64,000 nucleotides of DNA from Azospirillum sp. TSA2s (GTDB taxonomy: Bacteria > Pseudomonadota > Alphaproteobacteria > Azospirillales > Azospirillaceae): positions 1,129,501-1,193,500 of the forward strand of contig NZ_CP039650.1 of NCBI RefSeq assembly GCF_004923315.1. Reading direction: 5' to 3'. Positions 24,266 to 32,178 of this stretch are shown here, piece after piece. A program made the translations under genes and the position numbers. The notes under the pieces were generated by a model that was given only the letters and a program-made list of their open reading frames with translations, was not told the origin of the DNA and made no database searches. Within the stretch, counting starts at the first letter, position 1. Each line of letters begins with the position of its first letter.

Positions 24266-24754
24266 ATGTCCGATCAGATGAGCAACGGCGCCGAGCAGCA
24301 GCAGACCTCTTCGCTGCCGATGCATGTCCTCGCGCAGTATGTGAAGGACTTCTCGTTCGAGAACCCCAACGCCCCGCAGAGCCTGCTGCCGAACCAGCCG
24401 CAGCCGCAGGTGAACATCGGTGTCGACGTCCAGGGCCAGAAGGTCGGCGACGACATCTATGAGCTGACGCTGAACCTGCGCTGCGAGGCCCGCCAGGGCG
24501 AATCCGTGGCCTTCCTGGTCGAGCTGGCCTATGGCGCGCTGTTCCAGTTCCCCGGCCTGCCGGAAGAGCATCACCGCCCGGTCCTGATGATCGAAGGCGC
24601 CCGGATGATCTTCCCGTTCGCCCGCGCCATCGTCTCCAGCGCGACCCGCGAAGGCGGCTTCCCGCCGCTGATGATCAACCCGATCGACTTCGCCGAGCTG
24701 TACCACCGCCAGTCGGGCCAGCAGGCCGAACAGCCGCAGCAGCCGCCCTTCTGA
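24266..24754 (+). CDS. secB: Protein-export chaperone SecB
   Basis: SecB is a tetrameric cytosolic chaperone that keeps preproteins unfolded and delivers them to SecA. The 162-residue product matches the family in length. Key segments are LAQYVKDFSFENPNAPQSL, ELTLNLRCEARQ, AYGALFQFPGLPEEHH and FPPLMINPIDFAELY. The tail is Gln-rich. A Shine-Dalgarno (AGGAG) precedes the ATG at 24266. The 184 bp between fxsA and secB hold no other recognisable feature. A strong two-way terminator follows. Confidence 0.96.
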   Translation: MSDQMSNGAEQQQTSSLPMHVLAQYVKDFSFENPNAPQSLLPNQPQPQVNIGVDVQGQKVGDDIYELTLNLRCEARQGESVAFLVELAYGALFQFPGLPEEHHRPVLMIEGARMIFPFARAIVSSATREGGFPPLMINPIDFAELYHRQSGQQAEQPQQPPF

Positions 24755-24784
24755 TCCCAAGCGGGATCGGGTGGATCCGGAAAG

Positions 24785-24824
24785 AAAAAGGGCGGGTGGC
24801 CGAAAGGCCCCCGCCCTTTTTCTT
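24785..24824. terminator. Bidirectional terminator between secB and rho
   Basis: AAAAAGGGCGGG (24785-24796) pairs with CCCGCCCTTTTT (24810-24821), with an inner GGCC-GAAA-GGCC. T-runs exist on both strands, so it can end both rightward secB and leftward rho transcripts. Confidence 0.88.
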
Positions 24825-24857
24825 GTCCTATCCGAACCGTCTGCCGCCCCATCCGGC

Positions 24858-24942
24858 CGTGATTCCCGCGAATGCGGGAATCCAGAACCTTTGGAAGCGA
24901 CCGTCAGGGGAAGCATGGTTCCCCGCCTTCGCGGGACTGACG
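24858..24942. repeat. Dual-hairpin intergenic repeat of the ATTCCCGCG type
   Basis: A 9-bp stem GATTCCCGC / GCGGGAATC (24861-24882, GAAT loop) is followed about 40 bp later by CCCGC-CTTC-GCGGG (24922-24935), ending ACTGACG. Elements of this look, with GATTCCCGCG...CGGGAATCCAG and a mirrored partner, are dispersed in many proteobacterial genomes. This copy is somewhat decayed. It lies in the convergent secB-rho gap. Confidence 0.6.
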
Positions 24943-24994
24943 CTCCCTGAAGGTCCAGGCGAGGGGCCGGCAGATCCGGCCCCGGTTCCGGCCC

Positions 24995-26251
24995 CTACTG
25001 GTTCATGCTCTCGAAGAACTCGTTGTTCGACTTGGTGTGCTTCAGCTTGTCGACCAGGAAGTCGACCGCGTCGGTCACGCCCATCGGCATCAGGATGCGG
25101 CGCAGGATCCACATCTTCGACATGGTGCCCTTGTCGACCAGCAGTTCCTCCTTGCGGGTGCCCGACTTGGAGATGTCGATGGCCGGGAAGGTGCGCTTGT
25201 CGGAGAGCTTGCGGTCCAGCACGATTTCCGAGTTGCCGGTGCCCTTGAACTCTTCGAAGATCACCTCGTCCATGCGGCTGCCGGTGTCGATCAGCGCGGT
25301 GGCGATGATGGTCAGCGATCCACCCTCCTCCACGTTGCGGGCGGCACCGAAGAAGCGCTTGGGACGCTGCAGGGCGTTGGCGTCGACACCGCCGGTCAGC
25401 ACCTTGCCCGACGACGGCACGACGGTGTTGTAGGCGCGGGCCAGACGGGTGATCGAGTCCAGCAGGATGACCACGTCGCGCTTGTGCTCGACCAGCCGCT
25501 TGGCCTTCTCGATCACCATTTCCGCGACCTGGACGTGGCGGGTCGCCGGCTCGTCGAAGGTGGAGCTGATGACCTCGCCGCGGACCGAGCGGGCCATGTC
25601 CGTCACTTCTTCCGGACGCTCGTCGATCAAGAGGACGATCAGATAGGCTTCGGGGTGGTTGGTGGCGACCGAGTGGGCGATGTTCTGCAGCATCACCGTC
25701 TTGCCGGTGCGCGGCGGCGCCACGATCAGCCCGCGCTGCCCCTTGCCCAGCGGCGCCACCAGGTCGACGATGCGGCCGGTGAGGTTCTTCTTGGTCGGGT
25801 CCTCGACCTCCATCCGGATGCGTTCTTCCGGATAGAGCGGCGTCAGGTTGTCGAAGTTGATACGGTGACGGACCTTGTCCGGCGTATCGAAGTTGATGGT
25901 GTTGACCTTCAGCAGGGCGAAATAGCGCTCACCGTCCTTGGGCGAGCGGATCTGCCCTTCCACCGTGTCGCCGGTGCGCAGGCCGAAGCGGCGCACCTGG
26001 CTGGGACTGACATAGATGTCGTCGGGACCCGGCAGATAATTGGCTTCCGGCGAGCGCAGGAAGCCGAACCCGTCCTGCAGCACCTCCAACACGCCGTCGC
26101 CGAAGATCGGAATGTCGTTTTCGGCCAGTTGCTTCAGGATCGCGAACATCATGTCCTGCTTGCGCAGCGTGCTCGCGTTCTCGATCTGAAGCTCCTCCGC
26201 GAACGCCAGCAGTTCGGCGGGGCTTTTGCACTTCAGCTCTTGGAGATGCAT
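24995..26251 (-). CDS. rho: Transcription termination factor Rho
   Basis: Rho is the hexameric RNA helicase that ends many transcripts and silences untranslated RNA. The 418-residue protein starts MHLQELKCKSPAELLAFAEE. It has the RNA-binding cold-shock-like domain (YVSPSQVRRFGLRTGD), the P-loop APPRTGKTVML near residue 175-185, Walker B (VVILLDSITRLARA) and the R-loop region near FPAIDISKSGTR. The ATG at 26251 is chosen by homology; the open frame extends 57 codons farther into a GC-rich leader. The long 5' leader fits the known autoregulation of rho. Confidence 0.97.
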   Translation of the reverse strand: MHLQELKCKSPAELLAFAEELQIENASTLRKQDMMFAILKQLAENDIPIFGDGVLEVLQDGFGFLRSPEANYLPGPDDIYVSPSQVRRFGLRTGDTVEGQIRSPKDGERYFALLKVNTINFDTPDKVRHRINFDNLTPLYPEERIRMEVEDPTKKNLTGRIVDLVAPLGKGQRGLIVAPPRTGKTVMLQNIAHSVATNHPEAYLIVLLIDERPEEVTDMARSVRGEVISSTFDEPATRHVQVAEMVIEKAKRLVEHKRDVVILLDSITRLARAYNTVVPSSGKVLTGGVDANALQRPKRFFGAARNVEEGGSLTIIATALIDTGSRMDEVIFEEFKGTGNSEIVLDRKLSDKRTFPAIDISKSGTRKEELLVDKGTMSKMWILRRILMPMGVTDAVDFLVDKLKHTKSNNEFFESMNQ

Positions 26252-26553
26252 CGGATTGCCTGTGAAATCGTCATGCGGGGGAGTGGCCTTGGGGATGGGA
26301 GGTGCCAGAAGGTCCGGCCGACGGCGGTTGGCGGCGGGGGACGCCGCAACGCGGTCGCGTCGGGTGGGCAGCGGGTGGCGCATAGGCGGGTGCGCGCCAG
26401 GGCGTCCGGATAATGGTCGCACGGGAGCGGATCGCCAGCCACCAGGCCCGGCTCAAAGTCAGAGCGTCGGATCGGCAGATGTGGGCGTGGGAGGCCGCGG
26501 GGCGAAAACCCCGTGGTCCTGACATGGTTATCGGATCGGCGGGCGCAAGTCAA
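26252..26553 (-). promoter_or_regulatory. Promoter and long leader of rho
   Basis: Reading leftward, TTGACT (26548-26553) is followed after 16 bp by ATAACC (26526-26531), or after 17 bp by TAACCA. A transcript from here would carry a leader of about 270 nt before the rho ATG. The leader is GC-rich with no credible ORF. In E. coli rho is attenuated in its own leader by Rho; the same may hold here. The remaining 94 bp up to the end of hemJ hold nothing recognisable. Confidence 0.4.
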
Positions 26554-26647
26554 ACGAAAGCGAAACCCGCACAGGTCGCGGATTCCGCTTTTTCCGGGAG
26601 GTGGAAGACGGCGCGTTCACCTGCCGGCGGTCAGAAGGGGCCACCAG

Positions 26648-27076
26648 TCAGAAGGGCTTCACGATGACGAAGATGACGATGCCGATCATCAGCAGCGTCG
26701 GCACCTCGTTGGCGATGCGGAAGAAGCGCTGCGGCCGGGTGTTGCGGTCCTCGGCGAAGTCCCGGCGCCAGCGGGCCATCATCATGTGGCTGACGGTCAG
26801 CAGCAGCACGAACAGGATCTTGGCGTGCAGCCAGCCCTGCTTCATCCATTCCGGCGTCAGCACGATCATGGTGATGCCGAACACGTAGGAGGCGATCATC
26901 GCCGGGTTCATGATGGCGCGCAGCAGGCGGCGCTCCATCACCTTGAAGGTTTCCGACGCCTCGGATCCGGCCGGCACTTGGCAGTGGTAGACGAACAGCC
27001 GCGGCAGGTAGAGCAACCCCGCCATCCAGGCGATGATGCTGATGACGTGCAGCGCCTTGATCCAATCGTACAGCAC
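26648..27076 (-). CDS. hemJ: Protoporphyrinogen oxidase HemJ
   Basis: HemJ oxidises protoporphyrinogen IX to protoporphyrin IX in bacteria that lack HemG and HemY. The 142-residue membrane protein has four hydrophobic segments, the conserved N-terminal His in IKALHVISIIAWMAGL and YLPRLFVYH. It also has the second conserved region MMMARWRRDFAEDRNTRPQRF (key KxLF-like MARWRRDF) with RIANEVPTLLMI. The start is GTG at 27076, with AAGAAGGGA upstream on its strand. It lies 27 bp after hemH, which uses its product, so the two enzymes act in sequence. Confidence 0.92.
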   Translation of the reverse strand: MLYDWIKALHVISIIAWMAGLLYLPRLFVYHCQVPAGSEASETFKVMERRLLRAIMNPAMIASYVFGITMIVLTPEWMKQGWLHAKILFVLLLTVSHMMMARWRRDFAEDRNTRPQRFFRIANEVPTLLMIGIVIFVIVKPF

Positions 27077-27103
27077 CGGGCGTGTCCCTTCTTTCTTTGC
27101 GGT

Positions 27104-28222
27104 TCAGGGCCGCGCCTGCGGGCAGCCGGAGAAGTTGGACGGGCAGATCCGGTCGCCCTTCTGGGAGCAGATCGCCGCCTTGCCCGCGACCGTCTGCCGC
27201 ACCAGTGCCGCCAGCCCGTCGATGAAGCCAGGATGCACCCCGACGGTCGGCACGCGGGTGAAGTGCGGCACCCCTGCCTCCTTGGCGAGATGGCGGTATT
27301 CGACCTCGATCTCCACCAGCGTCTCGGAATGCTCCGACACGAAGGCCATCGGCACCACCAGGATCGGCACGCCGTCCTGGCCGGCACGGCGGATCTCGGC
27401 GTCGGTGCTGGGGCCGATCCACTCCATCGGGCCGACGCGGCTCTGGTAGCAGTTGATCCAGTCGAGATCGTCGATGCCCAGCGCCGCGGCGATGGACTCT
27501 GCCGTCCGCTCGCACTGCCACTGATAGGGGTCGCCGGAGGCCACCACCTTCTTCGGCAGCCCGTGGGCGGAGAACAGGACGCGCGGCCTGCCATGGGCCT
27601 TGGCCGCCTCGTACAGCGGACGGATCAGATCCGCCGTGCCGTCGATGAAGCCGGGCTGGGTCGGATAGCAGCACAGCAGCTTCGTCGGCGCCGTCAGTCC
27701 GACGGTGTTCGCCGCCTCATGCCACGCCTTGGCGCTCGACGCCGTGGTGGTGGTGGAGAATTGCGGGTAGAGCGGCAGCAGCACGACCAGATCCGGGTCG
27801 TACGCCTTCACCCGGGCGGCCGTCTCGGCGCTCATCGGGTGCCAGTAGCGCATGGCGATGAAGACCTTGGTCTCCGCCCCCTCCCCGGCCGGATCTGCTG
27901 CCGGATCTGCCGCCAGCATTGCTTCCAGCGCCGCCGCCTGGGCTTCCGTGTTCTCCAGCAGCGGCGACTTGCCGCCGAGCTGGGCATAGATCGCGGTGGC
28001 CGGCTTGGCCCGCCGTCCGCTGATCAGGCTGGCGATCAGGAAGCGGAACGGGTTCGGCAGCCGGATGATGGCCGGATCGGCGAACAGGTTGAACAGGAAG
28101 GGCCGCACCGCCTCCGGCGCGTCGGGACCGCCGAGGTTGAACAGCACGACGGCGACACGCCGCGGCCGGCCGCCGGGCGTTGCAGTGGTCGAGGCGGAGG
28201 TCTGGGAGAATTGCTGGCTCAT
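27104..28222 (-). CDS. hemH: Ferrochelatase HemH
   Basis: Ferrochelatase inserts Fe(II) into protoporphyrin IX to make heme. The 372-residue product has VAVVLFNLGGPDAPEAV, the active-site SAHGLPKKVV with its conserved His and the EHSETLVEIEVEYRHLA segment. The C-terminal end has closely spaced cysteines (AAICSQKGDRICPSNFSGC). Some bacterial ferrochelatases, including Caulobacter's, bind a 2Fe-2S cluster; this tail makes the same plausible here. The gene is 90 bp after hemE and 27 bp before hemJ. Confidence 0.95.
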   Translation of the reverse strand: MSQQFSQTSASTTATPGGRPRRVAVVLFNLGGPDAPEAVRPFLFNLFADPAIIRLPNPFRFLIASLISGRRAKPATAIYAQLGGKSPLLENTEAQAAALEAMLAADPAADPAGEGAETKVFIAMRYWHPMSAETAARVKAYDPDLVVLLPLYPQFSTTTTASSAKAWHEAANTVGLTAPTKLLCCYPTQPGFIDGTADLIRPLYEAAKAHGRPRVLFSAHGLPKKVVASGDPYQWQCERTAESIAAALGIDDLDWINCYQSRVGPMEWIGPSTDAEIRRAGQDGVPILVVPMAFVSEHSETLVEIEVEYRHLAKEAGVPHFTRVPTVGVHPGFIDGLAALVRQTVAGKAAICSQKGDRICPSNFSGCPQARP

Positions 28223-28312
28223 GGTGCCCGCTAAACTGGAGCGTCGCCGTCGCTCTGTCCAGACCCCCTCCGTCGCTTTTTCAGCCCCTTAGCGCCGGTC
28301 CGCCGGAAAGCC

Positions 28313-29395
28313 TCAGCCGCGCCCCGGCCATTCCCGCAGGATGCGGGTCAGATCGGCGACATGCTGCGGCGGGGTCGACTGGATGACGCCATGGCCCAGG
28401 TTGAAGACGAAGGGGCCGCCGGCCAACGCCTCCAGGATGTCGCGCGTCGCGGTCTCCAGCGCCTTGCCGCCCGCCGCCAGCATGATCGGATCGAGGTTTC
28501 CCTGCACCGGCAGCCGCGTCTGGAGAGTCTGCGCCGCCCACACCGGCGGGACGGTGGTGTCGAGCCCGACGGCATCGACGCCGGACCCGGCGACATACTC
28601 CTCATAGGCGTGGCCGGCGCCGCGCGGGAAGCCGATGACCGGCGTGTTCGGGTGCTTCGCCTTCACCAGTGCGACGATCCGCCGCGTCGGCTCGATCACC
28701 CAGCGGCGGAATTCCGCCACCGGCAGCACGCCGGCCCAGCTGTCGAACAGCTGCACCACTTCGGCCCCCGCCTCGATCTGGCGGCAGAGATAGTCGGCGG
28801 TCACCTCGACGATCAGGTCGATCAGCTGGCCGAATCCCGCCGGGTCGCCATAGGCCCAGCGCTTGACGTGCGCATACTCCTTGGAGCCCGCCCCTTCGAC
28901 CATGTAGCAGGCGATGGTCCAGGGAGCCCCCGCAAAGCCGATCAGCGTCGTGCCCTCCGGAATCGCGGTGGAGAGCCGGCGCACCGTCTCGTAGACCGGT
29001 GCCAGCGTCTCGTGGAAGCGGTCGCGCGACAGGCGCTTCAGGTCCTCCACAGTGCGGACCGGATCCAGCTTCGGCCCCTCCCCCTCCAGATAGGCCAGCG
29101 GCTGCCCCAGGGCATGCGGCACCACCAGGATGTCGGAGAACAGAATCGCCGCGTCCATGCCGTAGCGGCGCAGCGGCTGCAAGGTCACCTCGACCGCGAA
29201 GTCGGGATTGTAGCAGAGGTCGAGGAAGCTGCCGGCCTTCGCCCGCAGCTCGCGATATTCCGGCAGATAGCGTCCGGCCTGACGCATCAGCCAGAAGGGC
29301 GGACGCGTCCGCACCTCTCCCGCCAGGGCGGCGAGCATCGGCTTCAGGGCAGGCTGGGAAGCCTGATTCTGGACGTCGGAGCTGGTGGCGGACAA
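28313..29395 (-). CDS. hemE: Uroporphyrinogen decarboxylase HemE
   Basis: HemE decarboxylates uroporphyrinogen III to coproporphyrinogen III. The 360-residue product has the signature PPFWLMRQAGRYLPEYRELR and the second motif IGFAGAPWTIACYMVEG. I report a TTG start at 29395 with AAGGAA upstream, because the frame from there reads well (MSATSSDVQNQ). The ATG at 29338, 19 codons later, sits close to where many homologues start and is a good alternative. It flanks the predicted origin, as in Caulobacter. Confidence 0.94.
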   Translation of the reverse strand: MSATSSDVQNQASQPALKPMLAALAGEVRTRPPFWLMRQAGRYLPEYRELRAKAGSFLDLCYNPDFAVEVTLQPLRRYGMDAAILFSDILVVPHALGQPLAYLEGEGPKLDPVRTVEDLKRLSRDRFHETLAPVYETVRRLSTAIPEGTTLIGFAGAPWTIACYMVEGAGSKEYAHVKRWAYGDPAGFGQLIDLIVEVTADYLCRQIEAGAEVVQLFDSWAGVLPVAEFRRWVIEPTRRIVALVKAKHPNTPVIGFPRGAGHAYEEYVAGSGVDAVGLDTTVPPVWAAQTLQTRLPVQGNLDPIMLAAGGKALETATRDILEALAGGPFVFNLGHGVIQSTPPQHVADLTRILREWPGRG

Positions 29396-29500
29396 GACGG
29401 TGCGTTCCTTGGCTTTGCGAATCTGGGACTTGCGAATCTGAACCCCTGCGATTCCAGCGCCGATTCCGCGCCGGATTCCAGGACGGGTTTATCCCCTCTT

Positions 29501-29530
29501 CTTCACTATATTTTTTAAAGGGAGAAAGGA
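29501..29530. other. AT-rich patch, candidate DNA-unwinding element
   Basis: CTTCACTATATTTTTTAAAG (29501-29520) is 80 percent A+T in a region that is otherwise very GC-rich, followed by a purine run. It lies 20 bp before the perfect DnaA box. Confidence 0.6.
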
Positions 29531-29549
29531 AGAGGATGAGGTGGATGCC

Positions 29550-29558
29550 TGTGGATAA
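29550..29558 (-). promoter_or_regulatory. DnaA box, perfect TTATCCACA on the minus strand
   Basis: The plus strand reads TGTGGATAA, the exact complement of the consensus DnaA box. Confidence 0.75.
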
Positions 29559-29582
29559 CGGTGATCCCCGACTCAAGCGAAT

Positions 29583-29591
29583 CTATCCACA
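29583..29591 (+). promoter_or_regulatory. DnaA box, one mismatch (CTATCCACA)
   Basis: It matches TTATCCACA at 8 of 9 positions, 33 bp from and opposite in direction to the perfect box. Confidence 0.65.
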
Positions 29592-29691
29592 GATCCGGGG
29601 GCTTGTGCGTCCATGTGTGCGGATCTGTGGACGATTCGGAGCACTACCGTCGGAAACGGCGGAAATGCTATAGCTGGACGAACGGGAGTTC

Positions 29692-29700
29692 CGTGGATAA
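29692..29700 (-). promoter_or_regulatory. DnaA box, one mismatch (TTATCCACG on minus strand)
   Basis: The plus strand reads CGTGGATAA, an 8 of 9 match to the consensus complement. Confidence 0.6.
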
Positions 29701-29817
29701 CAGGGCGGACGGGGCCGGATCTTCCCAGCTTCCGAAGCGGTCGGCGGAGTTGTTCCGCACTTGGCCGTATCGGGGAGGAGGAGTCCCCCGGTCGGGACGA
29801 AACGAAGGCGGATCCGG

Positions 29818-29826
29818 TTGTCCACA
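29818..29826 (+). promoter_or_regulatory. DnaA box, one mismatch (TTGTCCACA)
   Basis: It matches at 8 of 9 positions and lies 38 bp before the ppsR start, so DnaA binding here could also affect ppsR expression. Confidence 0.6.
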
Positions 29827-29839
29827 GATCTGGGCCGGG

Positions 29840-29848
29840 TTCTCCACA
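29840..29848 (+). promoter_or_regulatory. DnaA box, one mismatch (TTCTCCACA)
   Basis: It matches at 8 of 9 positions, 22 bp from and in the same direction as the box at 29818. Confidence 0.55.
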
Positions 29849-29863
29849 GAATGTTGGGGACGG

Positions 29864-30703
29864 ATGAAAGAGTTCCACCTACATCTCGTGTCCGATGCGA
29901 CGGGCGAGACCATCAACAGCGTGGCGCGCGCCTGCGTCATCCAGTTCGACGACGTTCGGCCGATCGAGCATTTCTGGAATCTGGTGCGGACCGACCGCCA
30001 GCTCGACCTCGTGCTGGAGGGGATTCGGGACAACCACGGGCTGGTGATGTTCACGCTGGTCGACGAGACGCTGCGCCGCCGCCTGCAGGATTTCTGCCGC
30101 GAGATGCAGGTGCCCTGCATCCCCGTGCTCGATCCGCTGATCAACGCGCTCGCCGCCTTCCTGGGCGTGGAATCGCAGCGCCAGCCCGGCCGCCAGCATG
30201 TGCTGGACGCCGAGTATTTCAGCCGGATCGACGCCGTCGACTTCGCCCTGTCCCACGACGACGGCCAGTCGAACTGGGACCTGCACGAGGCCGACGTGGT
30301 GCTGATCGGCGTGTCGCGCAGTTCCAAGACGCCGACCTGCATCTATCTGGCCAACCGCGGCATCAAGGCGGCCAACATCCCGCTGGTGCCGGGCAGCCCG
30401 CTGCCCGCGGAACTGGACCTGCTGACCCGGCCGCTGATCGTCGGGTTGACCAAGGACCCCGACCGGCTGGTGCAGATCCGCCGCAACCGTCTGAAGCTGC
30501 TGAACCAGGGCGAGGGCTCCAGCTACGCCGACCCCGAGCTGGTCCGCGCCGAGGTCCAGGAGGCGCGCCGCCTGTTCAGCCGGCGCGGCTGGCCGGTGAT
30601 CGACGTATCCCGCCGCTCCATCGAAGAGACCGCGGCCGAGATCATGATGCTGCTCGCCCGCCGCCAGAGCGCCAACTTCAGCCCGGAAGGAAAGAAGACG
30701 TGA
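29864..30703 (+). CDS. ppsR: Pyruvate, phosphate dikinase / PEP synthase regulatory protein (DUF299)
   Basis: This 279-residue protein belongs to the bifunctional Ser/Thr kinase and phosphorylase family that inactivates and reactivates PEP synthase or pyruvate phosphate dikinase. It starts FHLHLVSDATGETINSVARA and has the P-loop-like GVSRSSKTPTCIYLAN near residues 149-164 and the LTKDPDRLVQIRRNRLK segment. I chose the ATG at 29864; earlier in-frame codons run through the origin. Its neighbours hemE (across oriC) and maf are the same as in Caulobacter. Which of the two target enzymes exists is not visible. Confidence 0.9.
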   Translation: MKEFHLHLVSDATGETINSVARACVIQFDDVRPIEHFWNLVRTDRQLDLVLEGIRDNHGLVMFTLVDETLRRRLQDFCREMQVPCIPVLDPLINALAAFLGVESQRQPGRQHVLDAEYFSRIDAVDFALSHDDGQSNWDLHEADVVLIGVSRSSKTPTCIYLANRGIKAANIPLVPGSPLPAELDLLTRPLIVGLTKDPDRLVQIRRNRLKLLNQGEGSSYADPELVRAEVQEARRLFSRRGWPVIDVSRRSIEETAAEIMMLLARRQSANFSPEGKKT

Positions 30704-31305
30704 GCACGGTTCCCAAGCTCGTCCTGGCGTCGGGCTCGCGCACGCGGGCGGCGATGCTGGAGCAGGCAGGCGTGACCGCGATCCTCGACAAGCCGCTGGT
30801 CGATGAGGATGAGGTGAAGGCCGCCGGCCGGGCGGAGGGCGTCTCCGCCGACATCGTCGCCGAAGCCCTGGCCGAGTTGAAGGCCCAGCGCATCACCCGC
30901 CGCCACCCCGGTGCGCTGGTGGTCGGTGCCGACCAGATGCTGGAATGCGAGGGGCGCTGGTTCGACAAGCCGGCCGATCGCGCCGCGGCCCGCGCCCAGC
31001 TTTTCGATCTGCGCGGCAAGACCCACCGGCTGGTCAGCTGTGCCGTGGTGGTGCGCAACGGCGAACGGATGTGGCACCAGATCGACAGTGCCCGGCTGAC
31101 CATGCGCAATTTCAGCGAAGCCTTCCTCGACGAGTATCTCGATCGCGTTGGCGACGACGTGCTGCATTCGGTTGGCGCCTATCAGCTGGAAGGGCTGGGG
31201 GCGCAGCTGTTCCATCGGGTCGAGGGCGACTTCTTCACCATCCTCGGGCTGCCGCTTCTGCCGCTGCTCGGCTTTCTGCGCGTGCATGGAGTGGGCAAGG
31301 AATGA
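30700..31305 (+). CDS. maf: Maf family nucleotide pyrophosphatase
   Basis: Maf proteins hydrolyse non-canonical or modified nucleoside triphosphates and are linked to division arrest. The 201-residue product has LVLASGSRTRAAMLEQAG, GADQMLECEGRWFDKP with the catalytic Asp, SVGAYQLEGLGAQLF and a final FTILGLPLLPLLGFLR. The GTG start at 30700 has GGAAGGAAAG upstream and overlaps the ppsR stop. The stop overlaps the aroE start (ATGA). It is more like the YceF-type subfamily by its GAYQLEG block. Confidence 0.92.
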   Translation: MSTVPKLVLASGSRTRAAMLEQAGVTAILDKPLVDEDEVKAAGRAEGVSADIVAEALAELKAQRITRRHPGALVVGADQMLECEGRWFDKPADRAAARAQLFDLRGKTHRLVSCAVVVRNGERMWHQIDSARLTMRNFSEAFLDEYLDRVGDDVLHSVGAYQLEGLGAQLFHRVEGDFFTILGLPLLPLLGFLRVHGVGKE

Positions 31306-32168
31306 CGGCGGTTCACGCTATCAGCGGCAAGGCGAAAATCGCCGGTGTGATGGGCTGGCCGATCAGCCATTCACGGTCTCCCCGGCTGCATGGATTCTGG
31401 CTGCGCCAGTATGGGATCGACGGCGCTTATGTGCCGCTGGCGGTGGCGCCGGAGCGGGCTGAACAGGCGATCCGCGCCCTGCCCGCGCTTGGCTTTCGCG
31501 GCTGCAACGTCACCGTCCCGTTGAAGGAGATCGCCTTCCGCACCGTGGACCGGCTGGACGAAACCGCTCGGCGCATGGGAGCCGTCAACACCATCGTGGT
31601 GGCGGAGGATGGCGCGCTGGAAGGCGGGAACACCGACGGCTTCGGCTTCATCGAGAATCTGCGCGCCGAACAGCCGGGCTGGACGGCGGAGCGTGGTCCG
31701 GCGGTGGTGATCGGTGCCGGCGGTGCCGCCCGCGCCGTGGTGGTCGCCCTGCTTGATGCCGGTGCGCCGGAGATCCGTCTGGTCAACCGCACCCGCACCC
31801 GCGCCGAGGAGCTGGCGGCGGATCTGGCCGCGGTTGGCCTGAATGGCGGGGTGACGGTGGTCGATTGGGTTTCACGTGAAACCGCGCTCGACGGCGCCGC
31901 TCTGCTGGTCAACACCACCACCCAGGGCATGGCGGGGCAGCCGGCGCTTGACCTGCCTTTGCGCGCCCTGCCCGTTTCGGCCGTCGTCAACGACATCGTC
32001 TATGTGCCGCTGGAAACCCCGCTGCTGGCCGAGGCCAGGGCGCGCGGCAACCCGGTGGCCGGCGGCATCGGCATGCTGCTGCATCAGGCGCGTCCCGGCT
32101 TCAAGGCCTGGTTCGGCGTCGAGCCGCAGGTGACGCCGGACCTGATCCGCTTCGTCCTGGAAGGCTGA
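31302..32168 (+). CDS. aroE: Shikimate dehydrogenase (NADP+)
   Basis: AroE reduces 3-dehydroshikimate to shikimate in aromatic amino acid synthesis. The 288-residue product has GWPISHSRSPRLHGFWL, the catalytic Lys in GCNVTVPLKE, the Asp in GGNTDGFGF, the NADP loop VIGAGGAARAVV and VNTTTQGM. A parS-like palindrome lies inside the gene (31868-31883) and encodes V-S-R-E-T in a variable segment. It overlaps maf and is followed by coaE after 10 bp. Confidence 0.95.
   Translation: MTAVHAISGKAKIAGVMGWPISHSRSPRLHGFWLRQYGIDGAYVPLAVAPERAEQAIRALPALGFRGCNVTVPLKEIAFRTVDRLDETARRMGAVNTIVVAEDGALEGGNTDGFGFIENLRAEQPGWTAERGPAVVIGAGGAARAVVVALLDAGAPEIRLVNRTRTRAEELAADLAAVGLNGGVTVVDWVSRETALDGAALLVNTTTQGMAGQPALDLPLRALPVSAVVNDIVYVPLETPLLAEARARGNPVAGGIGMLLHQARPGFKAWFGVEPQVTPDLIRFVLEG
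31868..31883. other. parS: parS-like site 2, inside aroE
   Basis: GGTTTCACGTGAAACC is a perfect 16-bp palindrome that matches the parS core at 14 positions, differing only at the outermost pair. It lies 2.0 kb right of the predicted origin. Confidence 0.75.
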
Positions 32169-32178
32169 GGCTCGGGTC

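Larger units (their letters stand above)
29396..29863. other. oriC: Predicted chromosomal replication origin (oriC)
   Basis: This 468-bp gap separates divergent hemE and ppsR and holds no gene. It contains DnaA-box matches on both strands: TGTGGATAA at 29550 (perfect), CTATCCACA at 29583, CGTGGATAA at 29692, TTGTCCACA at 29818 and TTCTCCACA at 29840 (one mismatch each), plus TGTGGACGA at 29626 (two mismatches). An AT-rich stretch at 29501-29520 (16 of 20 bases A or T) precedes the first box and is the likely unwinding element. The hemE-oriC-ppsR setting is that of the Caulobacter origin. parS sites and parAB nearby and the outward gene orientation agree. Confidence 0.8.

Noticed and set aside
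29626..29634. TGTGGACGA as a full DnaA box
   Set aside because: Two mismatches to the consensus; kept only as weak supporting evidence for the origin.
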